This document shows, piece by piece, positions 46,074 through 54,360 of a DNA stretch of 64,000 nt; position 1 is the first letter of the stretch; every line of letters begins with the position of its first letter. Origin of the DNA: BCD1 sp965230565 (GTDB lineage: Bacteria; Bacteroidota; Bacteroidia; Chitinophagales; Saprospiraceae). The notes beneath the pieces are model-generated. The model saw nothing but the letters and a program-made list of their open reading frames with translations. It searched no databases and was not told where the DNA came from. Position numbers and translations under genes: made by a program. Location: positions 62,001-126,000 of the forward strand of contig CBDDLH010000014.1 of assembly GCA_965230565.1 (NCBI GenBank), written 5' to 3'.

Positions 46074-46311
46074 AACCTGGTTTTATATTGTGAAAAAAAT
46101 TAGTTGATAATTCGGTTGGACTACAGGCGGAAGGTGAGCAATCGTGCCTGGCAAACAAGGACTGCAGGATGTTTTGGCATCAAGTAAAAAGAATCCGTCA
46201 GCGGTTCTGATTTGGCCGATATTCTTGCTCTTTACCATAAACCTGGTTTTACTTTGGCTGCTTTTGGCAGGTCTTTTAAAAACTTGCCGCTATTAGCCTT
46301 TGGTTATGCTA

Positions 46312-46319
46312 CAAATCTA
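46312..46319 (-). promoter_or_regulatory. possible -7 box (TAGATTTG) of gdhA
   Basis: On the minus strand TAGATTTG matches TAnnTTTG exactly. It would give gdhA a leader of about 230 nt. No good -33 element is visible. Confidence 0.35.
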
Positions 46320-46611
46320 TGATTTTTAACGAAAAAAATCGAGAAAAAATGTATAAAAAGTACTTAAATAGCAAAAAAAATTCGGGACGATTTTGAGTGA
46401 AAAACGAAATAAAATTTGTTGCCTTTCCAAGCTTTATCTTGATTGAAGTAATTTTATTCTGAAAATTAAAAAATGGAGCTGGCAGGAAACGTACTTTAGG
46501 TCAAGTTGGGGAGAGAAGTTTCTCCAAAAAGCAAAAGGAAGATTTACGGTTAAAATCGGAGGTTTTTAGTCCCCGCAAAAATGCGCTCATTTGGTTGGGA
46601 TAAAATAAAAA

Positions 46612-46705
46612 AGCCCTGAAATATCCTTTGACGAACCTGATCGAAAACTATAGATGATAACCATCGAGTTTTCGGCCAAAAAACGCCAAATTTTATTTCA
46701 GGGCT
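46612..46705 (-). terminator. large two-tier hairpin, probable terminator after the E2 gene
   Basis: Outer arms AGCCCTGAAAT (46612-46622) and ATTTCAGGGCT (46695-46705) enclose a second stem CGAAAACT (46642-46649) / AGTTTTCG (46667-46674) with a GATG/CATC tip. On the minus strand it starts 34 bp after the E2 stop and is followed by TTTTTTATTTT. It is much larger than an ordinary terminator, so it could be a structured RNA. The rest of 46074-46738 has no ORF I support. Confidence 0.55.
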
Positions 46706-46738
46706 CAGTTTTTATTCAGAATAAAAAAAATTAATTTT

Positions 46739-48016
46739 TTAAGCTAAAAGTCGCACCGGATTCTCCAATAATGCCCTAAAAGTGAGCAAAAATTCTGAAC
46801 CAACGGCTCCGTCCACTACTCTGTGATCACAGGAAAGGGTCACTTTCATACGGTGGCCGACAACAATATTCCCGTCTTTTACGACTGGTTTTTGAATGAT
46901 ACCACCAACGGCCATGATGCACGCATCAGGCGGATTAATGATAGCGGTAAATTCTTCTATGCCGTACATGCCCAGGTTGGAAATGGTGAAGGTATTACCC
47001 TGCATTTCTTCTGGCTGTAATTTTCGGTCTTTTGCTTTTCCGGCCAGTGTCTTGACCTCACTGTTGATCTGTGTAAGCGTTTTGCGATCGGTATGACGAA
47101 TAACAGGTACGAGCAATCCATCAGGAACGGCCACTGCCACACCAACGTTCACATCGTGGTTGATTCTGATCTTATCTTCCAGCCACGAAGAATTAACTGC
47201 CGGGTGCATACGCAATGCTCCTGCTGCAGCTTTAACGATGAGATCATTGAAAGAAATTTTAGCAGGGGCAATCATTTCATTGATCTGCTTTCTGGCTTTC
47301 ATGGCCTCGGCCATATCGATCTCAATGGTGAGGTAGAAGTGTGGTGCAGAGAATTTACTCTCTCCCAATCTTCTGGCGATTACCTTACGCATTTGGCTCA
47401 ATGGAACGTCCTCATAACCGCCTTCGGTTCCCGGCTGAATAAATACCGGAGCCGGAAGATTCTGAGGTGCCGGTTGAGGTTTTCCTGCGGGAGCTGCCCC
47501 CCCTTGCTGGATAGCAGCTTCCACATCGCGTTTGACGATGCGGCCACTGTCACCACTTCCTTTGATGGTAGAAATGTCAATACCTGCTTCCCTGGCCATG
47601 CTTTTGGCGAGTGGAGATGCTTTAACTCTTCCGTTGGAAGAAGTATCGGCAGATGCCGCAACAGGTTCAGCCCGTTGAGGTGCCGCAGCCTCTGGCTCAG
47701 CAGCAGCTTCTTCAGCTGGTTTCTCCGAACTGCCTCCTTTAGATGCTTCTTCTGCTTCCAGAGCAGCTTTCCAGTCTTCTCCTTTTTCTCCGATAACCGC
47801 AATTACACCATCGACCGGTACAGGACCTTCTTTTACCGCAATATGAAGTAGTACGCCATTCACATAGGTGTCAAGCTCCATGGTTGCTTTATCGGTTTCA
47901 ACTTCTGCCAGCGTATCGCCGGATTCAACAGTGTCGCCAACTTCTTTGAGCCACCCTACGATGTTACCTTCCTCCATGGTATCACTCATCAGCGGCATCC
48001 TGATTATTTCTGCCAT
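46739..48016 (-). CDS. pdhC: pyruvate dehydrogenase E2 (dihydrolipoamide acetyltransferase)
   Basis: 425 aa. One lipoyl domain with the lipoylated lysine in ETDKATMEL (K43), an Ala/Glu/Pro linker, a peripheral subunit-binding domain (VKASPLAKSMAREAGIDIST, about 130-168), another linker, and the catalytic acyltransferase domain ending in SCDHRVVDGAVG with H398 and D402 (HxxxDG). It transfers acetyl from the lipoyl arm to CoA. The family also includes 2-oxoglutarate and branched-chain E2; the N-terminus MAEIIRMPLMSDTMEEGNI is typical of pyruvate E2. No E1 or E3 gene is adjacent. Confidence 0.94.
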   Translation of the reverse strand: MAEIIRMPLMSDTMEEGNIVGWLKEVGDTVESGDTLAEVETDKATMELDTYVNGVLLHIAVKEGPVPVDGVIAVIGEKGEDWKAALEAEEASKGGSSEKPAEEAAAEPEAAAPQRAEPVAASADTSSNGRVKASPLAKSMAREAGIDISTIKGSGDSGRIVKRDVEAAIQQGGAAPAGKPQPAPQNLPAPVFIQPGTEGGYEDVPLSQMRKVIARRLGESKFSAPHFYLTIEIDMAEAMKARKQINEMIAPAKISFNDLIVKAAAGALRMHPAVNSSWLEDKIRINHDVNVGVAVAVPDGLLVPVIRHTDRKTLTQINSEVKTLAGKAKDRKLQPEEMQGNTFTISNLGMYGIEEFTAIINPPDACIMAVGGIIQKPVVKDGNIVVGHRMKVTLSCDHRVVDGAVGSEFLLTFRALLENPVRLLA

Positions 48017-48054
48017 ATCAATTTATCTTTTTAGAATCTTCAGTCAATTATTTC

Positions 48055-48128
48055 AAGGCTAAGGAGAAGGCTGAGGCTAAGGAAAAATAGTTTAGTTAAA
48101 ACCTCAGCCTTAGCCTTAGCCTTAGCCT
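48055..48128. repeat. GGCTAAGG / CCTTAGCC inverted word repeat
   Basis: Left run AAGGCTAAGGAGAAGGCTGA and following bases (48055-48082) and right run CCTCAGCCTTAGCCTTAGCC (from 48102) form a long stem. A one-arm copy occurs at 54277-54302. The remaining 48129-48487 is AT-rich with nothing I can name. Confidence 0.65.
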
Positions 48129-48487
48129 GATTTAATCAAGAGGCTGATTTGAAAAAATTACTCTTAATTAAAAATTAGGTATTCAATCCGCAAATTTGCA
48201 ATAAATTACATGTTTAAGCCAAAAAAGCGGCTAAAAGTTTAAATATCTCTTTAGTTTTTTAAGCTATGCTTCCATTTGAATGTATTAGAGGCAAACATTT
48301 GGTAAATGTTTTATAGCAGTTTCGTGTTTTAAATACTTCTATTTTTCAGTTGTTTTTTATTAAGATATTTTTGTGAAAACCATTTTTATTTTCTTCAGCA
48401 AAATAGTGCGCCGTAAAATAAATTCCCAATGGTTTTTATTTCTTTACTATTTATGTTTCCTATTTTTAGGACCTTCAAATCAGTATC

Positions 48488-50381
48488 ATGAATTTAACCA
48501 TTGATCAGATCGATTCACTCGGAGAACAAATAGAAACTATTCTTCAAAAAGCGCTTGAGTTAGAAAGTGAATATGCGTTTGAGTTGGGAAAAGTCCATCC
48601 GGTTTATAAAAAAAGCGCCTTGAACCTGATTCATTATCTCGCTTTCAGAAGTTTTGATATTATTGAACTTCAGGATGAACTGCGTAATAATGGACTTCCT
48701 TCTCTTTCGAATGTGGAGCCTCATGTTTTCAACAGCCTGCTTTCTCTGAAAACCATTCTGAATTTCCTGCGGGGAAAACGGATACAGGAGAACAGGAAGG
48801 GAATAGTTTCTTTTAAAAAAAGCGGAAAGATCCTGTCAAAAAACACCAAGTTGCTTTTTGGTTACAAATCACGAAAACGCAGAACGCGGATCATGGTAAC
48901 TTTACCCGATCTGGCAGCGGAAGAATACAGTTTTGTAGGGGGATTGGTGAAGTCGGGAATGAACAGCGCCCGGATCAATTGCGCTCATGGAGATGAAGAA
49001 AAATGGGGGAGGATGATCGATAATGTCAAAAAGGCCAATATCCTTCAACGGAAAAAATGCAAAATAGTCATGGACTTATCAGGACCCAAATTGCGTACTG
49101 GTCCTATGAGCCCCGGCCCGGAAGTCATTAAGATCAAACCTAAGAAAAATGCGATGGGAGAGGTGACGGACCCTGCCAGGATTTGGATCTCCCCGCCCGG
49201 AATAATGCCGGAAAAACATATTCCTGATAATGTCTTACACGTAGACGAAGTGTGGTTCAAAAAAATTAAAAGAGATAATACGATCCACTTCACAGATAGC
49301 AGGGGCAAAGACCGGATGATCCACATTGAAAAGAAAAAAGGGGAGGGAGCCTGGGGGCTTTGCTATGCTACTTCCTATTTGACCTCCGGGATGCCACTCG
49401 AATTGAGAAAAGTAAAACAATCAGGGAAAGAGGTCAGCAGGTTGAGCGGTTTGTTGCCTACCGAATCAGTGATTCTATTGCACCCCGGTGATCATCTTGA
49501 TCTTACACAAGGATACTCGTCCTGGGGAAGATGCAGTTGAAGATCCAGACGGAACCATGCTCCACCCGGCGCACATTTCCTGCACTTTGCCTGAGATTTT
49601 CAATGATGTTAAAGTCGGTGAGCCCATCTATTTTGATGACGGAAAAATGGAAGGTGTGATTAAAGAAGTAAGTGTGGAGGAATTGCTCATCGAAATCACG
49701 CATACCAAAAAAAAGGGAGGAAAACTCAGAGCTGATAAAGGTATCAATTTGCCGGAGAGCGATCTGCGGGTTCGTGGGTTGACGGAAAAAGATAAAGCAG
49801 ATCTTGCTTTTGTAGCTGCCAATACGGATGCTATTAACTTTTCATTTGTCAATACAGCCCAGGACGTCAAGGACTTACAGACCGAGCTTGAAAAGCTTGA
49901 TGAACAACCAGGGATCATTCTTAAGATAGAAACCCGGAAAGGGTACCGGAACTTACCGGAGATATTGCTTCAGGCGATGCAGACCTTCCCGATTGGCGTG
50001 ATGATCGCCCGTGGAGATCTGGCGATTGAAACCGGCTGGAAAAATTTTGCGGGCATTCAGGAGGAGATCCTTCGTATTTGCGAGGCGGCTCATGTTCCTG
50101 ATGTTTGGGCCACCCAGGTATTGGAGACGCTTGCCAAAAAAGGTGTGCCTACGCGAGCGGAAATTACGGATGCCGCCGCCGCCCAAAGGGCTCAATGCGT
50201 AATGTTGAATAAAGGACCTTATATTGAAAATGCTGTAAAAATGCTCGATAAGATACTGCGCAGGGCGCAGAATCTGCAAAAGAAAAAGGAACGTCCTTTG
50301 CCTCCATTGTCTGATGCAACAAGTTTGAAACTATCGTATGCGGGTATGGAAAGGCATGAGGAGGAGGCTTTGGATAGGTAA
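48488..50381 (+). pseudogene. non-canonical pyruvate kinase split by a single-base frameshift
   Basis: The first frame (48488-49540) has an N-terminal extension of about 135 residues, then KRRTRIMVTLPDLAAEEYSF, SGMNSARINCAHGDEEKW and MDLSGPKLRTG, the pyruvate kinase A-domain start. The next frame (from about 49509) continues with TRPGEDAVED, LKIETRKGYRNLPEILL, VMIARGDLAIETG and VWATQVLETLAKKGVPTRAE. Skipping one base in ACAC at 49505-49508 joins them as LTKDTRPGED, which fits the family. The canonical C-terminal regulatory domain is absent, so this is the shorter divergent type. The shift may be a real inactivation or a sequencing error. Confidence 0.85.
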
Positions 50382-50384
50382 TAG

Positions 50385-50430
50385 AGTCAGCAGTCTTCAG
50401 TCCACAGTCAGCAGTCGGCAGTACCAGTTT
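50385..50430 (+). repeat. CAGTCAGCAGTCGGCAGT permutation repeat
   Basis: Variants of CAGTC and CAGCAGTC (AGTCAGCAGTCTTCAGTCC). Nearly the same words recur at 57737-57788 and partly at about 52010. It follows the pyruvate kinase stop. Confidence 0.6.
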
Positions 50431-50464
50431 GTAGAAGCTTTTGCTAACACTTCTACATTCTGCG

Positions 50465-50597
50465 GTTGGATATTCATTATTCTGCGGTTCCGTATCGCTT
50501 TTCGGTAAAACTATGCTTTTGAAAGGAAAAAGGGAGAATTGTAAATTTTGGAACATCTCGGAGGAACCGCAGAACCGCAGAATGCCCAATATCCAAC
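50465..50597. repeat. long imperfect inverted repeat
   Basis: GTTGGATATT plus CTGCGGTTCC (50465-50491) face GGAACCGCAG plus AATATCCAAC (50563-50597), giving a stem with an internal insertion of CAGAACCG-like words. The rest of 50382-50819 holds a permutation run (about 50705-50762) and no gene I support. Confidence 0.5.
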
Positions 50598-50819
50598 TCC
50601 GAAGTGGGTGTGCCCCGTTGTCGCATGACCTTCTAATTCCAGCAGCACTTAGCAAGAGTAAGAAAAATGGAAAATACAGAGTGTAGGATTGTTGACCCCT
50701 AAATAACTTGAAACCCCTGAAACACATTGAATTATTTGAACCATTGAAACCACATCAAACGCAAACTGGTGAGCTTGAAACAGCGAGCGAAGCGAGCATT
50801 GAACCAAAAAATGTAACCT

Positions 50820-51590
50820 GTGAAATTTTTTATTCATCTGGCCTATAAAGGAACCAACTACCGCGGCTGGCAGCGCCAGGCGGGGGTTGTTAGTGTTCAG
50901 CAGGTAATAGAAGAGTCACTGGAGAAAATGCTGAAAACCCGCATGAGTGTCCATGGGTGTGGTCGTACTGATGCAGGGGTGCACGCCAGCCAGTATTTTG
51001 CTCATGTTGATCTGGAAGGTCAGTACGACTTTGATCTTGCGGAGCGATTGAACCTGATTCTTCCAGATGATATTGCTGTTTTTGAATTTATTCCCGTTGA
51101 GCCTCATGCCAATGCTCAGAGAGGTGCCGTCAGCAGGACCTATGATTATTACCTGCACTTTGATAAGCATCCATATTATTCAACTTTTAGTACCTATTAC
51201 AAGGGGCCTGAACTCAATGTGGAGCTTATGAATGCTGCCGCACAGGTGATGCTGAAACACAGGGATTTCCGGGCGTTGTGTAAGGCGCCGGACAGGGTGG
51301 AACACACGCGTTGTCTGATCATGTCAGCAGAAGTGATAAGCCTGGACAAAATAAGAGGCATCAACTTCAGGATTACCGCCAGCAGGTTTTTGAAAGGCAT
51401 GGTTCGTTTAACGATGAACAAACTAATTAAGGTTGGCCAGGGAAAGATAAGTGTTGAAGCGTTTGATGAGTTTATTGGCAAAAAGGAGAATCCTCACTAT
51501 AAGGTTTTCGCTCCACCTCAGGGCTTACATTTATCTAAAGTGGTTTACCCTTTCCTCGAACGGGAGAGAGCGAACGGTTGGGGGATTTAG
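50820..51590 (+). CDS. truA: tRNA pseudouridine(38-40) synthase
   Basis: 256 aa, usual length. N-terminal YKGTNYRGWQRQ and the catalytic aspartate D51 in GCGRTDAGVHA are diagnostic. The C-terminal half has RDFRALCKAPDRVEHTRC and the conserved FRITASRFLKGMVR. The start is GTG at 50820, and the next Met would remove the first conserved strand. Cytoplasmic, acts on the anticodon arm of tRNAs. Confidence 0.95.
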   Translation: MKFFIHLAYKGTNYRGWQRQAGVVSVQQVIEESLEKMLKTRMSVHGCGRTDAGVHASQYFAHVDLEGQYDFDLAERLNLILPDDIAVFEFIPVEPHANAQRGAVSRTYDYYLHFDKHPYYSTFSTYYKGPELNVELMNAAAQVMLKHRDFRALCKAPDRVEHTRCLIMSAEVISLDKIRGINFRITASRFLKGMVRLTMNKLIKVGQGKISVEAFDEFIGKKENPHYKVFAPPQGLHLSKVVYPFLERERANGWGI

Positions 51591-51651
51591 TGGTACGAGT
51601 TGCGTGTTCCGAAAACCCGCAACCCGTAAGATTTTTGATTTTTACAATGGA

Positions 51652-51939
51652 TTAAACCACTAATTCACATTCAAAAATTTCGTCTTTTTTCTCGATCAAA
51701 GGTTTTCTCAGCGCGTGGAATGCCTGATGATTTTCGGTAGCTTCCAGCTTTTCTTTGTCTTCTTTGTTTTCCCAATATTCCAGAAGATAGTACGTGTTTT
51801 CTGCGTTTTTATCTTTCAGAATATGAAAATGGTCAAGGCCTGCAGGCTTTCCTTCGATGTTTTCTTCGAATTTCTGCATTTCGAGAAAGGTGATATCGTC
51901 GCCTTCCTTTACTTTGAATGCTACTACATTTACGTACAT
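51652..51939 (-). CDS. antibiotic-biosynthesis-monooxygenase-fold protein
   Basis: 95 aa from the ATG at 51939; the frame reads 12 residues further upstream, but MYVNVVAFKVKEG is the natural domain start. The pattern VVAFKVKEG, a helix FLEMQKFEENI, FHILKDKNAENTYYLLEYWE and FHALRKPLIEKKDEI is a dimeric alpha+beta barrel of the ABM/quinol-monooxygenase type. Small single-domain members are mostly uncharacterised. Monocistronic, convergent with truA. Confidence 0.82.
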   Translation of the reverse strand: MYVNVVAFKVKEGDDITFLEMQKFEENIEGKPAGLDHFHILKDKNAENTYYLLEYWENKEDKEKLEATENHQAFHALRKPLIEKKDEIFECELVV

Positions 51940-52258
51940 ATTATTGTGTTTTGTTTGAATTAAATTACGGTTCAAATTTATTCAGTTTCAAAACGACAAA
52001 CAGTGATGAGGGTTACAGTCTTCAGGCAGTACCACTTGGCAGATGGGGTTAGGGTGTGAGATTTGGGTTGGTTTAACCGCAATTGGAACGAAGAGAGATC
52101 CCGCACCTGTCTATTCGGCATTGCCAGGCAGGCCAAAGGTCGGAATAACACTGAGAAAAAACTGAAATCGACCTTCCGGAGATTCCCGATCAAAAATATG
52201 GGACAGGCTCGCGTGCACGAAGTGCCGGGACAACCTGAAACTCCTGAAACCAAGTAAC
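51940..52258. other. gene-free stretch
   Basis: It contains CAGTCTTCAGGCAGTACC (about 52016) and GGTTTAACCGCAATTGG (about 52072), both related to the dispersed word repeats. An open frame at 52063-52257 has no protein-like features and is not called. Confidence 0.5.
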
Positions 52259-52400
52259 AGGACAAAATTACTTTTGATCAAAATACTTTATTCAATCAAA
52301 AAGGCGCAGAGAGCTGTTACGCAAAGTTTCGCGGAGAAGCGCGGAGTTTCGCGGAGAAAAACAAACAAAACTGCGGCTCTCAGCGCTTCTTCGCGGTCCT
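52259..52400 (+). repeat. 140 bp dispersed repeat, plus-strand copy
   Basis: It starts GGACAAAATTACTTTTGATC and runs through GAGAGCTGTTACGCAAAG, GCGGAGAAGCGCGGAGTTTC and CGCTTCTTCGCGG. It is the inverted match of 39701-39842. Just after it, GACATTTCATATACGGGA and TCCCGCACATAAAATGTC (52405-52443) make an imperfect hairpin. Confidence 0.85.
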
Positions 52401-52518
52401 CCCGACATTTCATATACGGGAACCTGTCCCGCACATAAAATGTCCGGATGGATCATCTGCGGTATTGCCCAATTGTTTCACTTCAGGAAAACATTTGATT
52501 TAAAGTAGTTCTGTCCAC

Positions 52519-52564
52519 ATACTCACCTCAAACCACCTCAAACCACCTCAAACCACCTCAAACC
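52519..52564 (+). repeat. tandem AAACCACCTC repeat
   Basis: Four nearly exact 10 bp units, CTCAAACCAC in phase, lie just before the stop of the PepSY gene on the opposite strand. Same word family as at 27864 and 39846. Confidence 0.7.
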
Positions 52565-52572
52565 TTCTTTCC

Positions 52573-53136
52573 TCACGAATAATAAAGGATCAAATATAAA
52601 ATTGGTACGATAATCCCCAGGGCAGTCATCCAGGAGCCCCGGCCGGTTATGCCTTTTTTGCCTTTTATCATGAATAGTCCGGAGACTGCCATGAAGAATA
52701 AGGCAAAGGAAAAGATGTCTGAAAACCATGTCCACCACCTGCCAGGGTTGTAATGCAGGTAATTGAAGGCATGCAAAATTGCTCGCCTTTCGACGCGTTC
52801 CACATATCCTTCACCGGTTTGCCGATCTATGATGACATTACCGTTACCTTTCAGGAAAACTTTAACAGCTCCCTGGCGGACGTAATGCTTTTTATAGTTT
52901 TTGGCTTCTCCAACTTGTTTTAAAACAGTCAGCACTGCTTCTTCACTCGGATCGGCAAAATCAGGAGGTAGATTAACTTTGAAATCTTTTGTGGTGATTG
53001 CGTAATTGGGGTCCCAATCGTTCAAATGATTAATGGCAATACCGGATACGGAATAGACAACGGTAGCCGCAAAAAAAAGGTATCCCGCGTCCCGATGCAG
53101 AATGCGGAGCCATTTCCTCCACTTAAATTTTTTCAT
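52573..53136 (-). CDS. PepSY-associated TM-helix protein
   Basis: 187 aa inner-membrane protein. One membrane helix near the N-terminus (residues 16-35, LHRDAGYLFFAATVVYSVSG), a periplasmic PepSY-like segment (about 45-130), then two more helices (WWTWFSDIFSFALFFMAVSG and WMTALGIIVPILYLILYYS). The order LHRDAGY...SGIAINH and HAFNYLHYNPGRWWTWFSD is typical of PepSY_TM-like proteins. These often accompany iron/siderophore or metal uptake systems and may be reductases or assembly factors. It follows the OB-fold lipoprotein gene on the same strand. Confidence 0.87.
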   Translation of the reverse strand: MKKFKWRKWLRILHRDAGYLFFAATVVYSVSGIAINHLNDWDPNYAITTKDFKVNLPPDFADPSEEAVLTVLKQVGEAKNYKKHYVRQGAVKVFLKGNGNVIIDRQTGEGYVERVERRAILHAFNYLHYNPGRWWTWFSDIFSFALFFMAVSGLFMIKGKKGITGRGSWMTALGIIVPILYLILYYS

Positions 53137-53313
53137 AATGTTAGGCAGTAGATTTTAAAAAACCGACGTTTTCTGATAGTTGGGTGCGTTGATTTCCATG
53201 CTTGAGATGTTTCCAAAAGTAAACTTTGATGGATGCTTTTGGTTTTTCAAAATCTACTGCAGTAAATATGGAAATTTGAAACGTAAATTATCAGGAAACT
53301 TGTCAATGATTAA

Positions 53314-53889
53314 CTACATTTCAGTATCACCACTTTCTTCTTCAGCAGGTACAGAAACAGGAGCTGCAGCAATTACTTCGTAGCTCACACAATCGAGGCC
53401 ATAAAAGGAGAGATAGTCCTTATCACTTTCCTTTAACTCCATTCGAAGGTTTTCGATCTTGCTCAGTTCTTCTGCTCCGCCATCTGCATCATCGGCATGA
53501 TTTTTTAGAATCTCTTGTTCCCACTCGTCCAGGTAGTTGCTGTCCATTCGCTGTTCTGTAACCATAGCGATTACACTGACATCACTACCTTCGAGCTCTC
53601 TGTTGAACTGGTCCACTTCTCCTGCTTCGATCTTTACGCTGAAATCAGGATTTTCTCCCACGATGACCATTCTTTTTCCACTGTGTTTGCAGGTATGGTC
53701 AACGGTACCGGTAAGCTGGATCTTCTGGCCAGCATAATTGGCAGCTACTGTTGTGAAATCTTCTACCTTGATTGTTGGGATTTCGGTGGTAGCTTCATCA
53801 GTTGCTTCTGCATCGGCATCAGGAGCTTCATTGTTACAGGCAAACAATCCAAATACCAAAGCGAACAGGAAAATTGATCTTTTTAACAT
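53314..53889 (-). CDS. OB-fold-like lipoprotein with Cys/His motif
   Basis: 191 aa, lipobox LFAC. An acidic linker is followed by an OB-fold-like core with VDHTCKHSGKRMVIVGENPD (about residues 62-81), in which H63, C65 and H67 could bind a metal. An acidic helix and tail (EQEILKNHADDADGG, VPAEEESGDTEM) end the protein. The DHxCKHSGKR pattern recurs in Bacteroidota lipoproteins I associate with PepSY-TM genes, consistent with the neighbour at 52573. Function is unknown. Confidence 0.8.
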   Translation of the reverse strand: MLKRSIFLFALVFGLFACNNEAPDADAEATDEATTEIPTIKVEDFTTVAANYAGQKIQLTGTVDHTCKHSGKRMVIVGENPDFSVKIEAGEVDQFNRELEGSDVSVIAMVTEQRMDSNYLDEWEQEILKNHADDADGGAEELSKIENLRMELKESDKDYLSFYGLDCVSYEVIAAAPVSVPAEEESGDTEM

Positions 53890-54360
53890 CTCTTTAGTTG
53901 TTTATTTGATTAGTGAATACAGTTCAAGTCAAGATTTAGCCAAAGGTAACAACCCGCAATTTTGATGAACAATGACAAAATTCACCATTTGGAAATCTGT
54001 AAAGGAGAGATTTGTTAGTAATAGCATGTGAAGTGCCAAATAGGTGAAGCATCCGATAGGCTAGGGCTGCCTGAATTTTTCGGAAGGCTTTTTAGTTACT
54101 CTCTTGATATGTGAGAAGACAGAGAGTGCAGAGAGCTGTTACGCAAAGTTTCGCGGAGAAGCGCGGAGTGCCGCTGAGAAAGAGTTTATTAATTGTAATT
54201 TACATACTGCTATTTTTAGACCAGAAAAGCATTACTGGAGGAAGTTTATCTATCAATTTAGGATGAAATAATAAAACCTCAGCCTTAGCCTTCTCCTTAG
54301 CCTATTAATAAATAAAAATTATCCAACAACTTGAATTAGTGATTTTGCGAATGGTTCCAT
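53890..54360. other. intergenic stretch with two repeat fragments
   Basis: 54128-54185 is a shortened copy of the TTACGCAAAGTTTCGC repeat, and 54277-54302 (CCTCAGCCTTAGCCTTCTCC...) is a one-arm copy of the repeat at 48055. No gene is supported. Confidence 0.65.

Noticed and set aside
47093..47851. 252 aa plus-strand open frame opposite the E2 gene
   Set aside because: Ser/Arg/Cys/Phe-rich shadow of the lipoyl and linker coding sequence; the E2 reading is certain.
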